Assembly: GCA_037576215.1 (NCBI GenBank)
Contig: JBANDB010000003.1
Location: forward strand, 2,542,001 to 2,606,000
Direction: 5' to 3'
Source: Armillaria gallica
Lineage: Eukaryota; Basidiomycota; Agaricomycetes; Agaricales; Physalacriaceae
Length of the DNA: 64,000 bases
The notes beneath the pieces were generated by a model. That model saw only the letters and a program-made list of their open reading frames with translations. It had not been told where the DNA came from and made no database searches. The translations under genes were made by a program, and so were the position numbers. How positions within the stretch are numbered: the stretch's first letter is position 1; every line of letters begins with the position of its first letter. Of the stretch, positions 33,906 through 44,738 are shown in pieces.

Positions 33906-34881
33906 GAACACGACCTTGTCTGCGTTCCCCGCACTGAGTGGATTGAACTCCCCAGAGTCTCTCTTCCATCGCATGATCGATTCGAAAGATCTCATGGAGC
34001 CGACCGCTCGCTTTGTATACAACATGTTTTCCTTATGGAAATCCGTACCACTTTCTGACGCTGGAATTACATTCCATTGAAGTCACATTTCACCTCTCCA
34101 TAGCCGAGGCCGTGAGGGAGTACTCTTGGCGGGGCTTTACCATAGCGGCAGAGCATGGGGCTGGTTCGGTACCGTAGCAGTTATTAATTAGTGGTACATT
34201 TTCATTTTTATATAACTGTAGTACGGACGTCGTTACGGTTCTGTTCAGGATCACCGACGACTAATAAAATATCCTTCCTTCCTTCCTTTAACCCGAAATA
34301 TACTTAGTCTATTGTTTAACGCGGGGGGTTTTACTTGCAACCGCGTTATTACAAAGCATGACATAATTTGATTGCCGTGAGTCGGCACTGCGCCAAACGG
34401 AATCAGATCTGAGGATCCCGGCGGCAAGTTTAGAGTGCCGATTGCAAGCCGTACAGCGCGTCTGGACAGAAATTAATGCATTAACCATCCTTCCCTTCAT
34501 AATAAATTCGTTTTATGTGATAAGAGACGTTATATCGTAAATAAATGGCCCTCTATAGTCTTCAAACGCGTCCCAAGACCCTGAATAAATCAGTTAAGCG
34601 TTGCCGGGTTTCCATCAAATTAGTAATAACTGGGTTGCAAGGCAGGTGGCCCGATTAAGCAACAGACTACATACAGATCGTCCCTCCCTTCCATCAATAG
34701 GTCTGTATCGTTGTCTGTCTACGAGAGACTAAAATATACTTGCGAAAGACATCGAGATATAATTACGGAGTAGTCCAATCGACTCGTCGATCTTTAGAAC
34801 TGCATCAATCTCATATCTCAACAAGCACTCCGTCACTGTCGACAAAAGATTAACTAAGGTAATTGTGGAGATATCACTGAC

Positions 34882-36510
34882 TTACAGATCAATCACAAGA
34901 TCGAGACCATCATCGATGAAGGCTTTCAACAGGTCCAAATAAAACCTTCGATCCTCATAGCCAAAGTGTAACTGGGAGTCTTCCTTTGGATATAGCTCCT
35001 CACAATCGATGTGAAGGGATTTCAGCGATCCCATTCCATCCCCATAACGGCTTTGGACGAACTCCAGCACATCATCCAAATCACAAAGCTCTCGACTGTT
35101 TGAGCCATCGAAGTACAGAACCTCGAGCTTGGGCAAAAGCAGTGGATCTTTCCGTAATGCCGGCAAGAGGGTACATAGCGATGTGCAACCTATGTCATTT
35201 AGCAATGTCATGTCTGTAACGTCGGCCATCGTGGTACGGAGCATAGTCAACAGACTGTCGCATGCTTCACTGATGCTGATTCGCAGACATTTCAGGACAC
35301 ACCCAGAGCGACCGACGAAGCGAGACACTTCGTCCCAATCTCCAAATGACTGGGCCTCGTCCTCTTCTGGCATCCCGTTGATCTCGTTCCAGTCGTTCTC
35401 TATGCATAGATAGGTAAGGGAGGGTAGTGTAAGGTACGGAAGATATCCGGTATCATGCAGCTTCAGCGTCTTTATAGCGTTGCTTGTTACCGGTATTGGG
35501 CTGCTTCTCCGAGGGATCCTGTAGGCATCTGACATCGTAAAGTCCTCCAGATGCACAGCCGCACGAAAAGTATCGAGCAGCTGCACTGGAGATATTCCGG
35601 ATGTGCGCAGATGCGTTATCTGGGGCCATGGCAATCTGATTGGTAAGAATGGATCCATGATGACTGAACAAAGCTTGGGGGCGTCGGCGAAAGTAGTGAT
35701 TGAATGTTGGTCAGGTTCACTGGCGTCGTCACTGGCGCTACCGTCTTCACTAGCTTCCTCGCTACCGTCCTCACTAGCTTCCTCGCTACCGCCCTCACCC
35801 TTGCTACTGTCCTCACCCTCGCTACTTTCCTCGCTGTCTGCCTCGCTGGCTTCCTCGCTACTGACCTCACTGTCTTCCTCGCTGGATTCATCACTGGCTT
35901 CCTCGCTAGTGTTGTCGCTTGCTTCCTCGCTCGTATCGTCGCCGACGTCCTCACTGGCGTTCTCCGGCGATGTTCCAAGGATACTGACATGCAGTGTCTC
36001 CAACAATGGAAGATGCACCGGGACGGGTGAATCAAAGAATGCACTTATGACTTTGTTATAAGACTCGTATGAGGACATCGCAAACTCGACGTCTTTCCAA
36101 GTAGTGGAATGAGCAATAAGTAGGGCAAGGATCCTTCGCATAGGCGCCTCCATCGATGAAAGCGCTGATAGCCGCATTCTGAATGACAGTGGTGATTGTC
36201 CAGAGCGCTTCAGCACCGATTGTAACAGTGCTTCTGGATCCTTGACGTCCAAGTGCAGCGTCGATTTGATGATAAAAGAAGACCACAGGGAGGTCAGCAT
36301 GAGGGCGGTTTCCCTCCAATGGCGACAGACATAGGTCAGACGCCATGGGCCATATCCGACCGCTTCTAGGTTGTAGTGTAGACGGTCGTCGACATCAAGA
36401 TCATCGTTGATAGAGTACCAATGGAAAATTTCTGACAGCAGTTCGACAGGGAGGCGATGAATGGGGGAGGGTTTTACTGACATGGAGGGCCTGTGACTTG
36501 AAGTTTTCAT
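34882..36510 (-). CDS. F-box protein with acidic Ser/Glu repeat insertion
   Basis: An intronless 542-residue frame. The F-box motif is at about 15-75: PIHRLPVELLSEIFHWYS, followed by TYVCRHWRETALMLTSLWSS. The middle (about 185-270) is an acidic repeat built from S, E, D, G and A, for example repeated EEASEDGS and SSEE units. On either side are leucine-rich segments typical of agaricomycete F-box proteins (DAPKLCSVIMDPFLPIRLPW, LPSLTYLCIEN, LPKLEVLYFDG). Likely a Skp1-binding substrate receptor of an SCF ubiquitin ligase. The repeat interrupts the leucine-rich array and probably forms a disordered, possibly phosphorylated loop. It is divergent from biotin-protein ligase with a 233-base gap. 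Substrate unknown. Confidence 0.88.
   Translation of the reverse strand: MKTSSHRPSMSVKPSPIHRLPVELLSEIFHWYSINDDLDVDDRLHYNLEAVGYGPWRLTYVCRHWRETALMLTSLWSSFIIKSTLHLDVKDPEALLQSVLKRSGQSPLSFRMRLSALSSMEAPMRRILALLIAHSTTWKDVEFAMSSYESYNKVISAFFDSPVPVHLPLLETLHVSILGTSPENASEDVGDDTSEEASDNTSEEASDESSEEDSEVSSEEASEADSEESSEGEDSSKGEGGSEEASEDGSEEASEDGSASDDASEPDQHSITTFADAPKLCSVIMDPFLPIRLPWPQITHLRTSGISPVQLLDTFRAAVHLEDFTMSDAYRIPRRSSPIPVTSNAIKTLKLHDTGYLPYLTLPSLTYLCIENDWNEINGMPEEDEAQSFGDWDEVSRFVGRSGCVLKCLRISISEACDSLLTMLRTTMADVTDMTLLNDIGCTSLCTLLPALRKDPLLLPKLEVLYFDGSNSRELCDLDDVLEFVQSRYGDGMGSLKSLHIDCEELYPKEDSQLHFGYEDRRFYLDLLKAFIDDGLDLVIDL
35705..35965. repeat. Intragenic minisatellite encoding the Ser/Glu repeat
   Basis: Imperfect repeats of short units of the type CTTCCTCGCTA, in multiples of three bases, inside the F-box gene. 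Their regularity keeps long frames open on both strands, so opposite-strand frames here (Ser/Leu/Ala repeats) are by-products. Confidence 0.8.
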
Positions 36511-36743
36511 ATAGAAAATGGGAGATGATGCATCTGTACTTACCTCGATAATCCAGGGAAGTGTACTTGGTTGGTGTCGGTGTTGGTGTTGTTACCGGCA
36601 CAAGGTCCCAATGAGGAACGACTGGGCCGACAGCCCTGACATAGGGAGCCGTGTTAGCACCGTTGAAGTCGAAATGATTTTTATTCAAGTCGCACCGGCA
36701 ATCGCCGACTGAGGACCTCATCCTGATTTCACCACCTGTTGAA

Positions 36744-38778
36744 ATGAACGTCCTTGTATATTCCGGACCAGAAGTCATTCAATTGTCTCTGGTGGACACT
36801 ATTTCTACCCTTCGTTCTCTCCTCATCCCCAATTACACCGTTCAACAAATTTCTTATCAGGTTCTGAAGTCTCAGCCATGGCCCACTTCCTGCGCATTGC
36901 TCGTTTTTCCTAGGTGCCGTTCAGGATTTCCGTCGTCGGTGCCTTCTATCAATAGCTTTGTCGAAAATGGGGGATCGTTACTGGCCTTTGGCACAGGCGT
37001 TCAATGCGCTCCTCGTGGAATCTCCAGTTTCGGATCCCTAAGTCTCAACGACGAGGCTTCGTTCAGACTATACGATCGCACTTCTAGATGTCATCTAACG
37101 CCAATACTTTCTCAGACAAAGGAAGAGTCTTCAACAACTCGAATTATCTTCAATGACGAATGTATTGAAGGGATCGAAGGTCCTTCAGGCCCAATCGCTG
37201 GCTTCGAGAATAGTGGAAGGCACGAATCGCTGGCTACCTACTCCAATGAACAATCCGAATCCAACATCGCGGGCATAAGATGTTCTGTTGGCAACGGATC
37301 CGTGATATTCTGGTCTGTCAACATCGAGCACTCCATTGCCAGCGAAGACTCCGAGGCACTTCGGAAATCATTGCTTCGGACTACGCTTGCGAAACTTGGT
37401 CTCAGGGTTCCTTCCCCTGATGCTCAGTCCGTATCGCGCCCTTCGCCCCAATTCCTCGTAGGCCATCCATCCAAGCCGGAAATTGTCGCACAGATTATCA
37501 GCGCTTTTTCGGGTGGTGCAGGATCGGAGTTGATAACGTTTGAAGACGAGAACGATAAGCTGTACTTCCATAAACCGCAGGAGTATCCAGACGTCAAAGT
37601 TGAAGCCCAGAGGGCGTATTTGACCTCAGAAGATCCGGTCGTATGGCAGCCAAAACATGTAATTGTTTATTCCAATGGCGATCTTCCCGAGGACAGGTCC
37701 ACGCCGTTGTTCCAAGTCAAGACTTTCTTCGACAAGCTGTCTGCGGCGCGTTCGGCTGAGGGCTCCACGAAGAGCGACACCTGGGGTTTCGGCGAAGCCT
37801 TACTATATGGTGAAGTCGTGACAAGCACCCAGACAATGATTGACAAGTATGCCTCCTCAATCTTGCGACCTGGTACTTATTGACCTCGCTATACTAGGAA
37901 CCCCCGCCTTCTTGCCGCGCTTCCCACTCCTTTCCTGTCTCTAGCGTCCTTCCAGCTAGCAGGCCGCGGCAGAGGAAGTAATATATGGCTCTCACCCGCG
38001 GGCTGTCTGCAGTTCTCTCTTCTGTTACGCGTGTCGTTGCCATCGTTCCCAGCGAACAAGCTAGTCTTCGTGCAGTACCTGTTTGCTCTTGCGGTAACAG
38101 AAGCGTGCCGAGATGAAAGCGTTTTGGGAAGAAGGGGCGAAAGCGTTCGTATCAAGTGGCCGAACGACTTGTATGCCGTATTTGGACCTGGAGAAGGTGA
38201 CAAGAAGAAGATCGGGGGAATTCTTGTCAGTACGAACTTCTCAGGAGGGAAGTGTGACATTATAATTGGTATGTCGACTCGTTTGTAGCTCTTATTCTAC
38301 TTAAAATAACAAATGCCGTAGGCTCAGGGCTGAACGTGCTCAACCCGCCTCCCATATTCTCGTTATCGCAGTTACAACGTCCGGAGAACGACTTGCCGCT
38401 TAGCATGGAGACTATCACCGCCGTGATTTTAGCAAAATTCGAGAAGATGTGGACCGTTTTCGTACAAGGGAAAGGCTCTTTTGAGCCATTCATGACATTG
38501 TACTTGAATAGATGGCTTCATTCGTAAGTATAATGCGTCGGCGGTTACTGGGCAACCTGACGTAGCTTTTACGATCTAGCGATCAACTGGTGACTCTGAC
38601 GACAACGGTACCTCCGAAGAAGGTGCGTGTCAGCGGTATAACGTCCGAACATGGGTTACTGCGCACTGTCCCGGAACGAACGGGCTGGTCATCTGGGGAT
38701 GATGGGTTCATCGACTTGCAGCCCGATGGCAATAGCTTCGACTTGATGGCCGGGTTGATCAAATCGAAATCCTCATGA
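36744..38778 (+). CDS. BPL1: Biotin--protein ligase (holocarboxylase synthetase)
   Basis: Four exons: 36744-37846, 37898-38268, 38322-38523 and 38580-38778; introns of 51-56 bases; 624 residues. The N-terminal half (MNVLVYSGPEV, NGGSLLAFGTG, GSVIFWSVNIEHS) is the glutamine-amidotransferase-like domain typical of fungal BPL1. The catalytic domain includes SLASFQLAGRGRGSNIWLSP with the GRGR-x-x biotinyl-AMP loop near 390-396, VRIKWPNDLYA, KKIGGILVSTNF and GSGLNVLNPPP. The C-terminal domain (VRVSGITSEHGLL, IDLQPDGNSFDLMAGLI) is also present. It activates biotin with ATP and attaches it to lysine of pyruvate carboxylase and acetyl-CoA carboxylase. Nothing is missing; an essential housekeeping gene. 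Confidence 0.95.
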
Positions 38779-38958
38779 ACTTTTGTGGTGAACAGTCTAG
38801 GTATGCTACATTATCTATGTCGGTTTCCTGCACCACAGTGACAACAGCTAAAGCTACACTTGGAATATGTGAAATTTGGATGGATGTATGTGTAAGAAGT
38901 ACAATGCTGCGGTATATGAGCCAATAAATTAATGAAGGGATGGTGCGTCGGCGGGGGG

Positions 38959-39859
38959 CTATTGATCACTGAGAGATAACATTCTCAGCGGGGGGAGCTG
39001 AAGATCATCGAGGGGAGACTTTTCCCGTAAAATGTCGTAGATGGACGGAAGTCGGTCTGACGACTCGGATGAATAATCATCAATGTCCATCACCTCTGGC
39101 TCTCTGACCGGTGTGGACGGGCAAGATAAAGAGAATTCGGAACTTGATGAAGATGAAGATGTAACGGGGCGGGGAAGTTGCCGACTGGCATCTTTTTCCA
39201 GTTGAAGGCGCTGATACTGCTCCTCAAGACTGCGGATGTACGTCGTCGCTGGGGGATATCGCTTAGCTCGTGGTGCCGTAAGGCAGACAGGAAATTTACC
39301 TTGTTCGAGAAGTTGTATTTTACTCTCGACGCCTGAAAGGCCCTCTACCACTTGGCAGAGCATCCGGATCGTGCAGTTCTCGTGGTATGTCCGTTGCTGT
39401 GTAAGCGACGCTCCTTGGAGGTCGTGGGAGATGTATGCCGGGAGGCTCTCCATAGGCCTCCCTTGAATGACATGCAGTGCATTTTTGAGGCCAACAATAT
39501 AGTACATGGCTGGTAGTGAAAAGTCATCAGCCGTGGAAATCTCATTTGGGATGGAACAATGGCTAACCGTTTTCCATGATAGCCACTCTATCTGCCGCTT
39601 TGGGCTTCAGAGGTGCGGGGAGAGCGTCGCGCAGTTCCAAGAACTGCTCCCTTAGGCGACTCTGGTAGGTCGGCCTCTCTCGAGATTCTGGTTCGGCGGC
39701 CATGACGACGTTCCGCCTCCATCGGTCAATCAAGAAACGTTTATGTAGTATCCCAGCAAGTACGCGTCGGTGACGCTCAATGATGTGAGGGGGAAGATGA
39801 TGTCCGGGAGCTTGAGGGCGGAGTCGGAAGACGGTCGTGGAGGAGGAAGGTGTCGCCAT
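38959..39859 (-). CDS. Protein of unknown function, Ser-rich C-terminus
   Basis: Two exons, 39568-39859 and 38959-39509, joined by a 58-base intron; 280 residues. The N-terminus is basic, with HIIERHRRVLAGILHKRF and RWRRNVVMAA. The centre has no domain I recognise. The C-terminal third contains a long serine run, then an acidic stretch (EVMDIDDYSSESSDRLPS). No signal peptide or membrane helix. A TATATAAA-like box lies about 50 bases upstream of the ATG, supporting the start. Function unknown; perhaps a nuclear or cytosolic regulatory protein, but that is a guess from composition. Confidence 0.65.
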
Positions 39860-40633
39860 TTTTCGAGAGAAAGGAAGTGTATATTCTACAGACGGGAAAA
39901 CTAGGCCTTTATATATAAGAAGGATACGCTTTTGTTAACCGTTTGCATTTCAGCAAGCACATGCTTCGTTGGCGCATCATGATCATTGTGAATTCGAACA
40001 TCGCATTGTACTTTCCTAAAAGAGAATATGTTGTCTTATAAGGAGGTACCGAGTGATGCTTGTAATAGTCATAGGTTCTATGGGGAAAACAAAAAGAACA
40101 AAAGGCATGTGAAAGGCGAGCCGTTTGCAGGGTAGGGCAAAGTCGAGCTTCGCGACGCACCTTGTTTGCCTATTGTTCGAATGTTTGGGATTCATTCAAC
40201 GGATAATTGTTGGCAGATGGGTCCCTGAAGCACCCATACTCGCAATCAATGTCTAGCACAAAAAGAGTGAAAAGCGGAGCAAAGAAGGAGCAAAGCGCCG
40301 AATTTCAAATTTTCGATCGTTCACAATTTGCTTCCTTCTGACGCGTACAAGGTACTTCACAGCCACACGACCACCACTTTACGTTGTTTGCGAACGCCGG
40401 ATACAAAATACAAGGCCTCTATCGGCGTCCAGGGTATACCATCCAGGAAGTTTACAACAGAAATGCAACCATCACCTGTGTCATTGTCAAAAGGCCTGCG
40501 GACTTGACGTTCTTGCGGTCAACTCATTTTCCATTATCTCCCGCATCTGGTCGAATTGTTCTGACAAAAAACGTAACCTTGGCTAATTGTCAGTACAAGA
40601 AAGATAACGAGATCCTAGACACGGTATAAAGAC
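39860..40633. other. Intergenic region
   Basis: About 770 bases between two minus-strand genes. It includes the TATA-like box near 39910. No coding frame with domain content. Confidence 0.4.
39908..39915 (-). promoter_or_regulatory. TATA-like box upstream of the 280-residue unknown gene
   Basis: A TATATAAA-type sequence about 50 bases before the ATG at 39859 on the minus strand; position typical of a core promoter. Confidence 0.4.
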
Positions 40634-41833
40634 TCACTTGTGAGTCATCTCGTCCTTGGGACCCGGGAAGACGAGGATATCCATTGGGACATTAATACCA
40701 TCGATGTCATCTGGGCGGCGCACTTTCGGGACGGGTCTCAAGTCTTGGAAGGAACCAGGCGTGTCCTGGGGTAATTTACCGCCCTTCCAGATATCTCGCA
40801 CCGTCGCTGAAGGGGGGATCTCCAAGCATCGGCCCTCTCTCGAGATGATGATGGCGACAGCGCCTTGGAAAAGCATGTGTCGAGATTGTAGCGCCACCAA
40901 TTCACGCTGGGAGAGCGACGCCGACTGGTGATGATGTAGCATATGCGCAAAGTAGGTCGAGAGGGTACCGTCCACGATCTCGTACATGTCTGTGTCTTCC
41001 GTGACACGCGTCTTTACAACCAGTGCTTTTCCAGGATGGAATGGGTCGTACTGGAACTCAGGCAGGATCAGCCTGAGCGGCACACATAAGGGCGTTGCAT
41101 CTGGGTTGCGCAGGCTCCGGTAGGGGCGCCCATCGGCCGTGTCGAATTCGAACAGATTGCTGGGATCCTCCACAGCGGCGGCAGATGGGTCTGGGTGGTG
41201 GGGAAACGTGCCGCGGTGATCCTCTTCGATTATTGCTCCGCGGTACTGGGAATCATTCTAAGTAGCTGATGCTTCGATAGGGTTAGGGAAACTTACATCA
41301 AGAGCTCTGAGAAGCTCGTCTTTACGTCTCTCGTCGCTGTCCTCGGGACGTGACAAGGCAATATCGATGTCAATGAGCAGTTGTATCTCCGTATCAGATA
41401 ACCGCGCAGAGGCTTTGCCTGATCTTTTAAGGCTTTCACATTGCTCCAGGCATGTCTGCGCCTCATCGTATCTCGAGAACTTGTACATAATTTCTGCTTG
41501 CTGGGAATAACATGCGGCTGTCAAAGCCTTGGGCGAACCGGGGGTGGTGTACTCTGAAGAAAGTGCAAGCTCGATGTCTCTACGAGCATTGTAAAGATCA
41601 CCAAAATCAAGGTAAACTTGTGAGCGACTAGAAAGAATCTGTCTTTTAATTTCCACAGTCGTGGTGGAATCTGCAGCACTCAGCGCCTGGCTGTACAGCT
41701 AATACGGCGTATGTCAGGATATCGTAAGCAAAAGGCTTCCCGTATCCCCGCTCGAACGAACCTGTATAGCCTGTCGATAGGACCTTCTGTTATGTGCACT
41801 GTTGGCCTGCTCCTTCAGTGCTGCGACGGACAT
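40634..41833 (-). CDS. TPR-repeat protein, function unknown
   Basis: Three exons: 41762-41833, 41297-41698 and 40634-41257; introns of 63 and 39 bases; 365 residues. The 39-base intron is short but has GTAAGT, a CTAAC branch site and a TAG acceptor, and it keeps the frame. Residues about 5-130 form TPR-like helices: LKEQANSAHNRRSYRQAIQL, then YLDFGDLYNARRDIELAL, then QAEIMYKFSRYDEAQTCLEQ, the pattern of proteins with an N-terminal three-unit TPR. The C-terminal 200 residues (RLILPEFQYDPFHPGKALVV, MLFQGAVAIIISREG) belong to no family I recognise. TPR domains bind protein partners, often chaperones; the partner is unknown. The gene starts next to a repeat region. Confidence 0.72.
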
Positions 41834-42467
41834 GGTGAGAAAATCAAAGAGAAAAGATGGAAGTAGAGCCGAACTATGTGACTTCCTAAACGGGATGTCT
41901 AGTGTTGCCACGGCTCAACTCGGCTCGACGCCGGGTGAGTCGGCTTCTGCTTCAAGCCGTTGCAAGTCGAGTTGCAGCCGGGTTAAGCCATGTGGGGCCC
42001 GAGTTTATAGTGACTCGGCTCAGTCAAACTCCGACTCCGACTCCGTTCGGCGACTCAGAGCCGAACTGTGTCAGCATTAGCCGCGATGCCGTAGTTTCCC
42101 TAATGGGAATTTACAAGTGTTGCCACGATTCGGCCTATCTCGGCTTAACGCCGAAGTCAACTTTTGAGCCGCCGAGGATAGAAGGACAGAGGGAATGTCA
42201 CCAACACTGCCATTAATTCCTGTAAGTGAATGTGTACTTCAGATTATCTGCCATTTTGAACAATTGTGCAGTCAGAGCGAACTAAGTACAATCGGCTCAA
42301 AACCGACTTGGGCGTTAAGCCGAGATAAGCTGAGTCGCGGCAATACCTCGGGCTCTAATTCCAAAAAAGATAAGCAATTGATAAGATCGAACGGGAAAAT
42401 GGGTGATTGATAAGATTTTTGCTTAGTCAGAAGTCCACTTTCTGCCGACCTTTGAAGCGAATCCACC
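41834..42467. other. Divergent promoter region of the TPR gene and ISD11
   Basis: About 630 bases between two divergent starts, mostly filled by the repeats at 41866-42346. The remaining ~120 bases before the ISD11 ATG are probably its core promoter. Confidence 0.45.
41866..42346. repeat. Nested CGGCTC-rich direct and inverted repeats, transposon-like
   Basis: The arms 42117-42171 and 42293-42346 are inverted repeats of about 54 bases: GTGTTGCCACGATTCGGCCT at the left pairs with the end GCGGCAATAC at the right, sharing TATCTCGGCTTAACGCC. The start GTGTTGCCACG also occurs at 41902 in direct orientation, and AGCCGAACT-TGTG occurs at 41867 and 42058, so a unit of about 200 bases is partly duplicated. 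No coding capacity. It fits a small non-autonomous element inserted in a promoter region; clear target duplications were not found. Confidence 0.6.
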
Positions 42468-42828
42468 ATGTCTGGCCCAGCAGCTCCAAGCAAGCAAATG
42501 ATTTTACATCTATACCACTCGACACTGAGGTCATCACGCTCCTTCAGTTCGTACAACTTCAGGAACTACTTTATCCGACGGACGCAGGACACTTTCCGGA
42601 GTTTACAAGTGTGTAATGTACAGATTTTCATTGTTAAAGCCCTGACGCTCTTGCCTGCAGGCTGAAACCGACCCTTCCAAGGTCGCGACAATGTACTCTG
42701 ATGCCATGAAAGACCTCGTGGTTCTACGGCGAAGCGCCATCGTGAACCAGCTGTACGGAGGGTGGAAGTTGGCTGTAGAAGAACCTGCACCAAAGGCTGA
42801 GGATATCTTGACGAGAAGCGACGGTTAG
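42468..42828 (+). CDS. ISD11: ISD11 / LYRM4, mitochondrial cysteine-desulfurase partner
   Basis: Two exons, 42468-42608 and 42661-42828, with a 52-base intron; 102 residues, the usual length. The N-terminus MSGPAAPSKQMILHLYHSTL corresponds to the LYR-family motif (here L-Y-H rather than L-Y-R). It is followed by SSYNFRNYFIRRTQDTFR and MKDLVVLRRSAIVNQLYGGW, as in yeast and human ISD11. The protein binds and stabilises the desulfurase Nfs1 together with acyl-carrier protein in the mitochondrial matrix and is needed for iron-sulphur cluster assembly. The rest of the family signature is intact. It converges with RCF1, another mitochondrial gene. Confidence 0.93.
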
Positions 42829-43019
42829 GCGAGGCTATGCGGCGGCATGAGAGCAGACAGCAGGTAGTGAAAAGGGCCGGAGCGTGGTGGACTGAGCGAG
42901 GAAGGATTGTTATTATCAAGTTGTACCATTATGCACTCTGCCCTATTCCTTCCGTTATTGCTTACTTGCCCGAGTAAAGCGACTCACCATGAGTATCCAA
43001 TGCTATCCAACTGCATTTT

Positions 43020-43568
43020 CTAGGCCTTTTTATCGGAATCCGACTTGGACGTCGACTGCGACCAGCCTAAATACTGGTACCACCGCTTGCCAGTGCTTTC
43101 AGTCGGCGTCGCTGCGTCGCCACCCTTGCTACCGAACCAGCTTTTTGCAGCACGAGCTTCAGCCTCGTATGTTACTTCCGCCTCTCGTAGCCTCTCCTCG
43201 AACGCTGCCCGTTCTCTAGCCTTTTCTTCGTCCACCCTGGCCACTTCCTGCGCGATTTTCTCGTTGTACTTGACTGAATCTTGCTGAAGTCGATAGAAAC
43301 CCCACACGATGGCAACAACCGTGAGACCCTGGGCGATTACTCGTGCTCGCATCCAGAGCTGCAGTTGCCTTTGATTGCCTTTTCGAGCATGGTATACGAC
43401 GCCACCGAATACGCCTGTTGTAAGGAGCAATCCTGCAAGACAATGCAAGGTCGGCAAGGTCAGTTTGGCACGGAAAGCAGCAGACGCACCGGCCGGGATG
43501 AGTGGTTCTCTTTTCATTCGTCCCCAGAATCGTTGTGCATACGTCTCTCCAGTGCTCAATGTGGCCAT
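43020..43568 (-). CDS. RCF1: RCF1 / HIG1-domain respiratory supercomplex factor
   Basis: Two exons, 43490-43568 and 43020-43432, with a 57-base intron (43433-43489); 163 residues. The intron is a multiple of three and has no stop, so an unspliced frame stays open with 19 extra residues. The spliced form, KREPLIPAGLLLTTGVFGG, restores the conserved first helix and is preferred. The HIG1 domain follows: YHARKGNQRQLQLWMRARV with the family's (R/K)-x-x-N-x-x-x-x-x-x-x-RAR signature, then the second helix AQGLTVVAIVWGFYRL. The C-terminal half is a charged coiled coil (VARVDEEKARERAAFEERL). RCF1 sits in the inner mitochondrial membrane and supports cytochrome c oxidase assembly and III-IV supercomplexes. 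Confidence 0.93.
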   Translation of the reverse strand: MATLSTGETYAQRFWGRMKREPLIPAGASAAFRAKLTLPTLHCLAGLLLTTGVFGGVVYHARKGNQRQLQLWMRARVIAQGLTVVAIVWGFYRLQQDSVKYNEKIAQEVARVDEEKARERAAFEERLREAEVTYEAEARAAKSWFGSKGGDAATPTESTGKRWYQYLGWSQSTSKSDSDKKA

Positions 43569-44738
43569 CTTGGGTCCTGCCTGCTAGGAAAAACACGACC
43601 AGGATATTTGGTGGCCGCTGAGCGCTGAGCAGTGAGATAGGAAGATGTCTAGACCACTGGTGCTGTCCGAATTCGGAATAATCCGGCGCGTCGAGCCGGC
43701 GGTCGTTTACTTGTGCACCACCGCTTACCGCTACCACGACCACGGCCACTACCGTAAAACAACTCGTGGCACACCTACTGAAGCCTTGTTCTAGTTGCCA
43801 GTAGGATGGAACGTTGGATGGCACCCACACCTTATTGGTTCACCAGTCATTAATTCATTCTCGACATGAGCAAAGGTTCCACGAGCAATCACCGGTCACC
43901 ACCACGAAGACTTCATACCTCGCCATTTCTTCATCCCTAACGCTCCGTTTCTACTCAAACTCGTCGCTGACTTTGAACGACGTGTCTCAGCGTTCAAGGA
44001 GCCGTGGGTTTGCCTTTAGTTCATTTCCTCTTGTTCCACGCATCCTTGCAACCTCCATCGGCATTTATCACTCTGTAACGCCATTGCAGTGTGACAGCCT
44101 TATTTCTTGGCCCTCGTTATCCCAGGTCGACTTCATCTGCAGCTGGTGTCAGCGAGGCGCAGCTGGTCTGCGATGATCAGGATCACGGTAGTTTGACAGG
44201 ATTTAGAGGGAATGCGCACATTCGCTATCAATTCGGACTCATGCGCTAGTAGATAATGTTGCTACCACCGTCATTACTTTCTACAACGAGCCATCGAGGT
44301 CGGTAGGAGTAGTTTACTTCTATTTACCTGAGCTGTATTGGCGGAGGTGGCCAGTTTTCCAGTCTTGCACACACGACCACGACCTTTTCATTGACCAAGT
44401 CTCATCGATGGCTCCTCATGGCTTGATTGTTTATCCCATTTCTAGGTCTCAAAAAGCGCACTATCTGACTGTGACATGCTTCACCTCTCTACTGGCGCTA
44501 ACTTTCTGTGGAACATGAAATCGTCCGACTTGTAGTCAGTACTTCCTACCGTTATCTCAACCATGCAACCATGCGTCCCTCGGAGAAGAATATCAGAATA
44601 ATCGTTGTCTTCTCGGTACTCCACACGACTAGCTTTGCACCTTTACCTCAAGCCTCCCTTTCTCGGTGTCACCATAATGTATAAAAGGCTGATGAACACT
44701 GCTCGGTTGTCTACGAACTCCCCTCCAGCCTCTACAGC
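43569..44738. other. Divergent intergenic region, one unexplained coding-like stretch
   Basis: About 1.2 kb between RCF1 and the GH128 gene. A plus-strand stretch around 43868-44020 reads without stops and has protein-like composition (EDFIPRHFFIPNAPFLLKL), but no start codon or convincing splice sites; unassigned. A TATA box for GH128 lies at 44680. Confidence 0.35.
44680..44687 (+). promoter_or_regulatory. TATA box of the GH128 gene
   Basis: TATAAAAG, 52 bases before the end of the leader at ATG 44739. A good core promoter candidate for a secreted enzyme. Confidence 0.5.

Larger units (their letters stand above)
32721..34881. other. Gene-poor region with microsatellites and a degenerate tandem repeat
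   Basis: About 2.2 kb without a convincing intact gene. It holds a (TC)n run at 32943-32959, a short CTA run near 33103-33114, a TTCC run near 34272-34288, and a three-unit degenerate tandem repeat at about 33463-33905 described separately. Confidence 0.45.

Noticed and set aside
35603..36061. Opposite-strand frames with Ser/Leu/Ala repeats within the F-box gene
   Set aside because: They are mirror images of the codon-phased repeat on the coding strand; they have no start context or domain.
43868..44020. Coding-like stretch reading EDFIPRHFFIPNAPFLLKL
   Set aside because: No start codon, no convincing splice sites, no family recognised; mentioned only in the intergenic entry.
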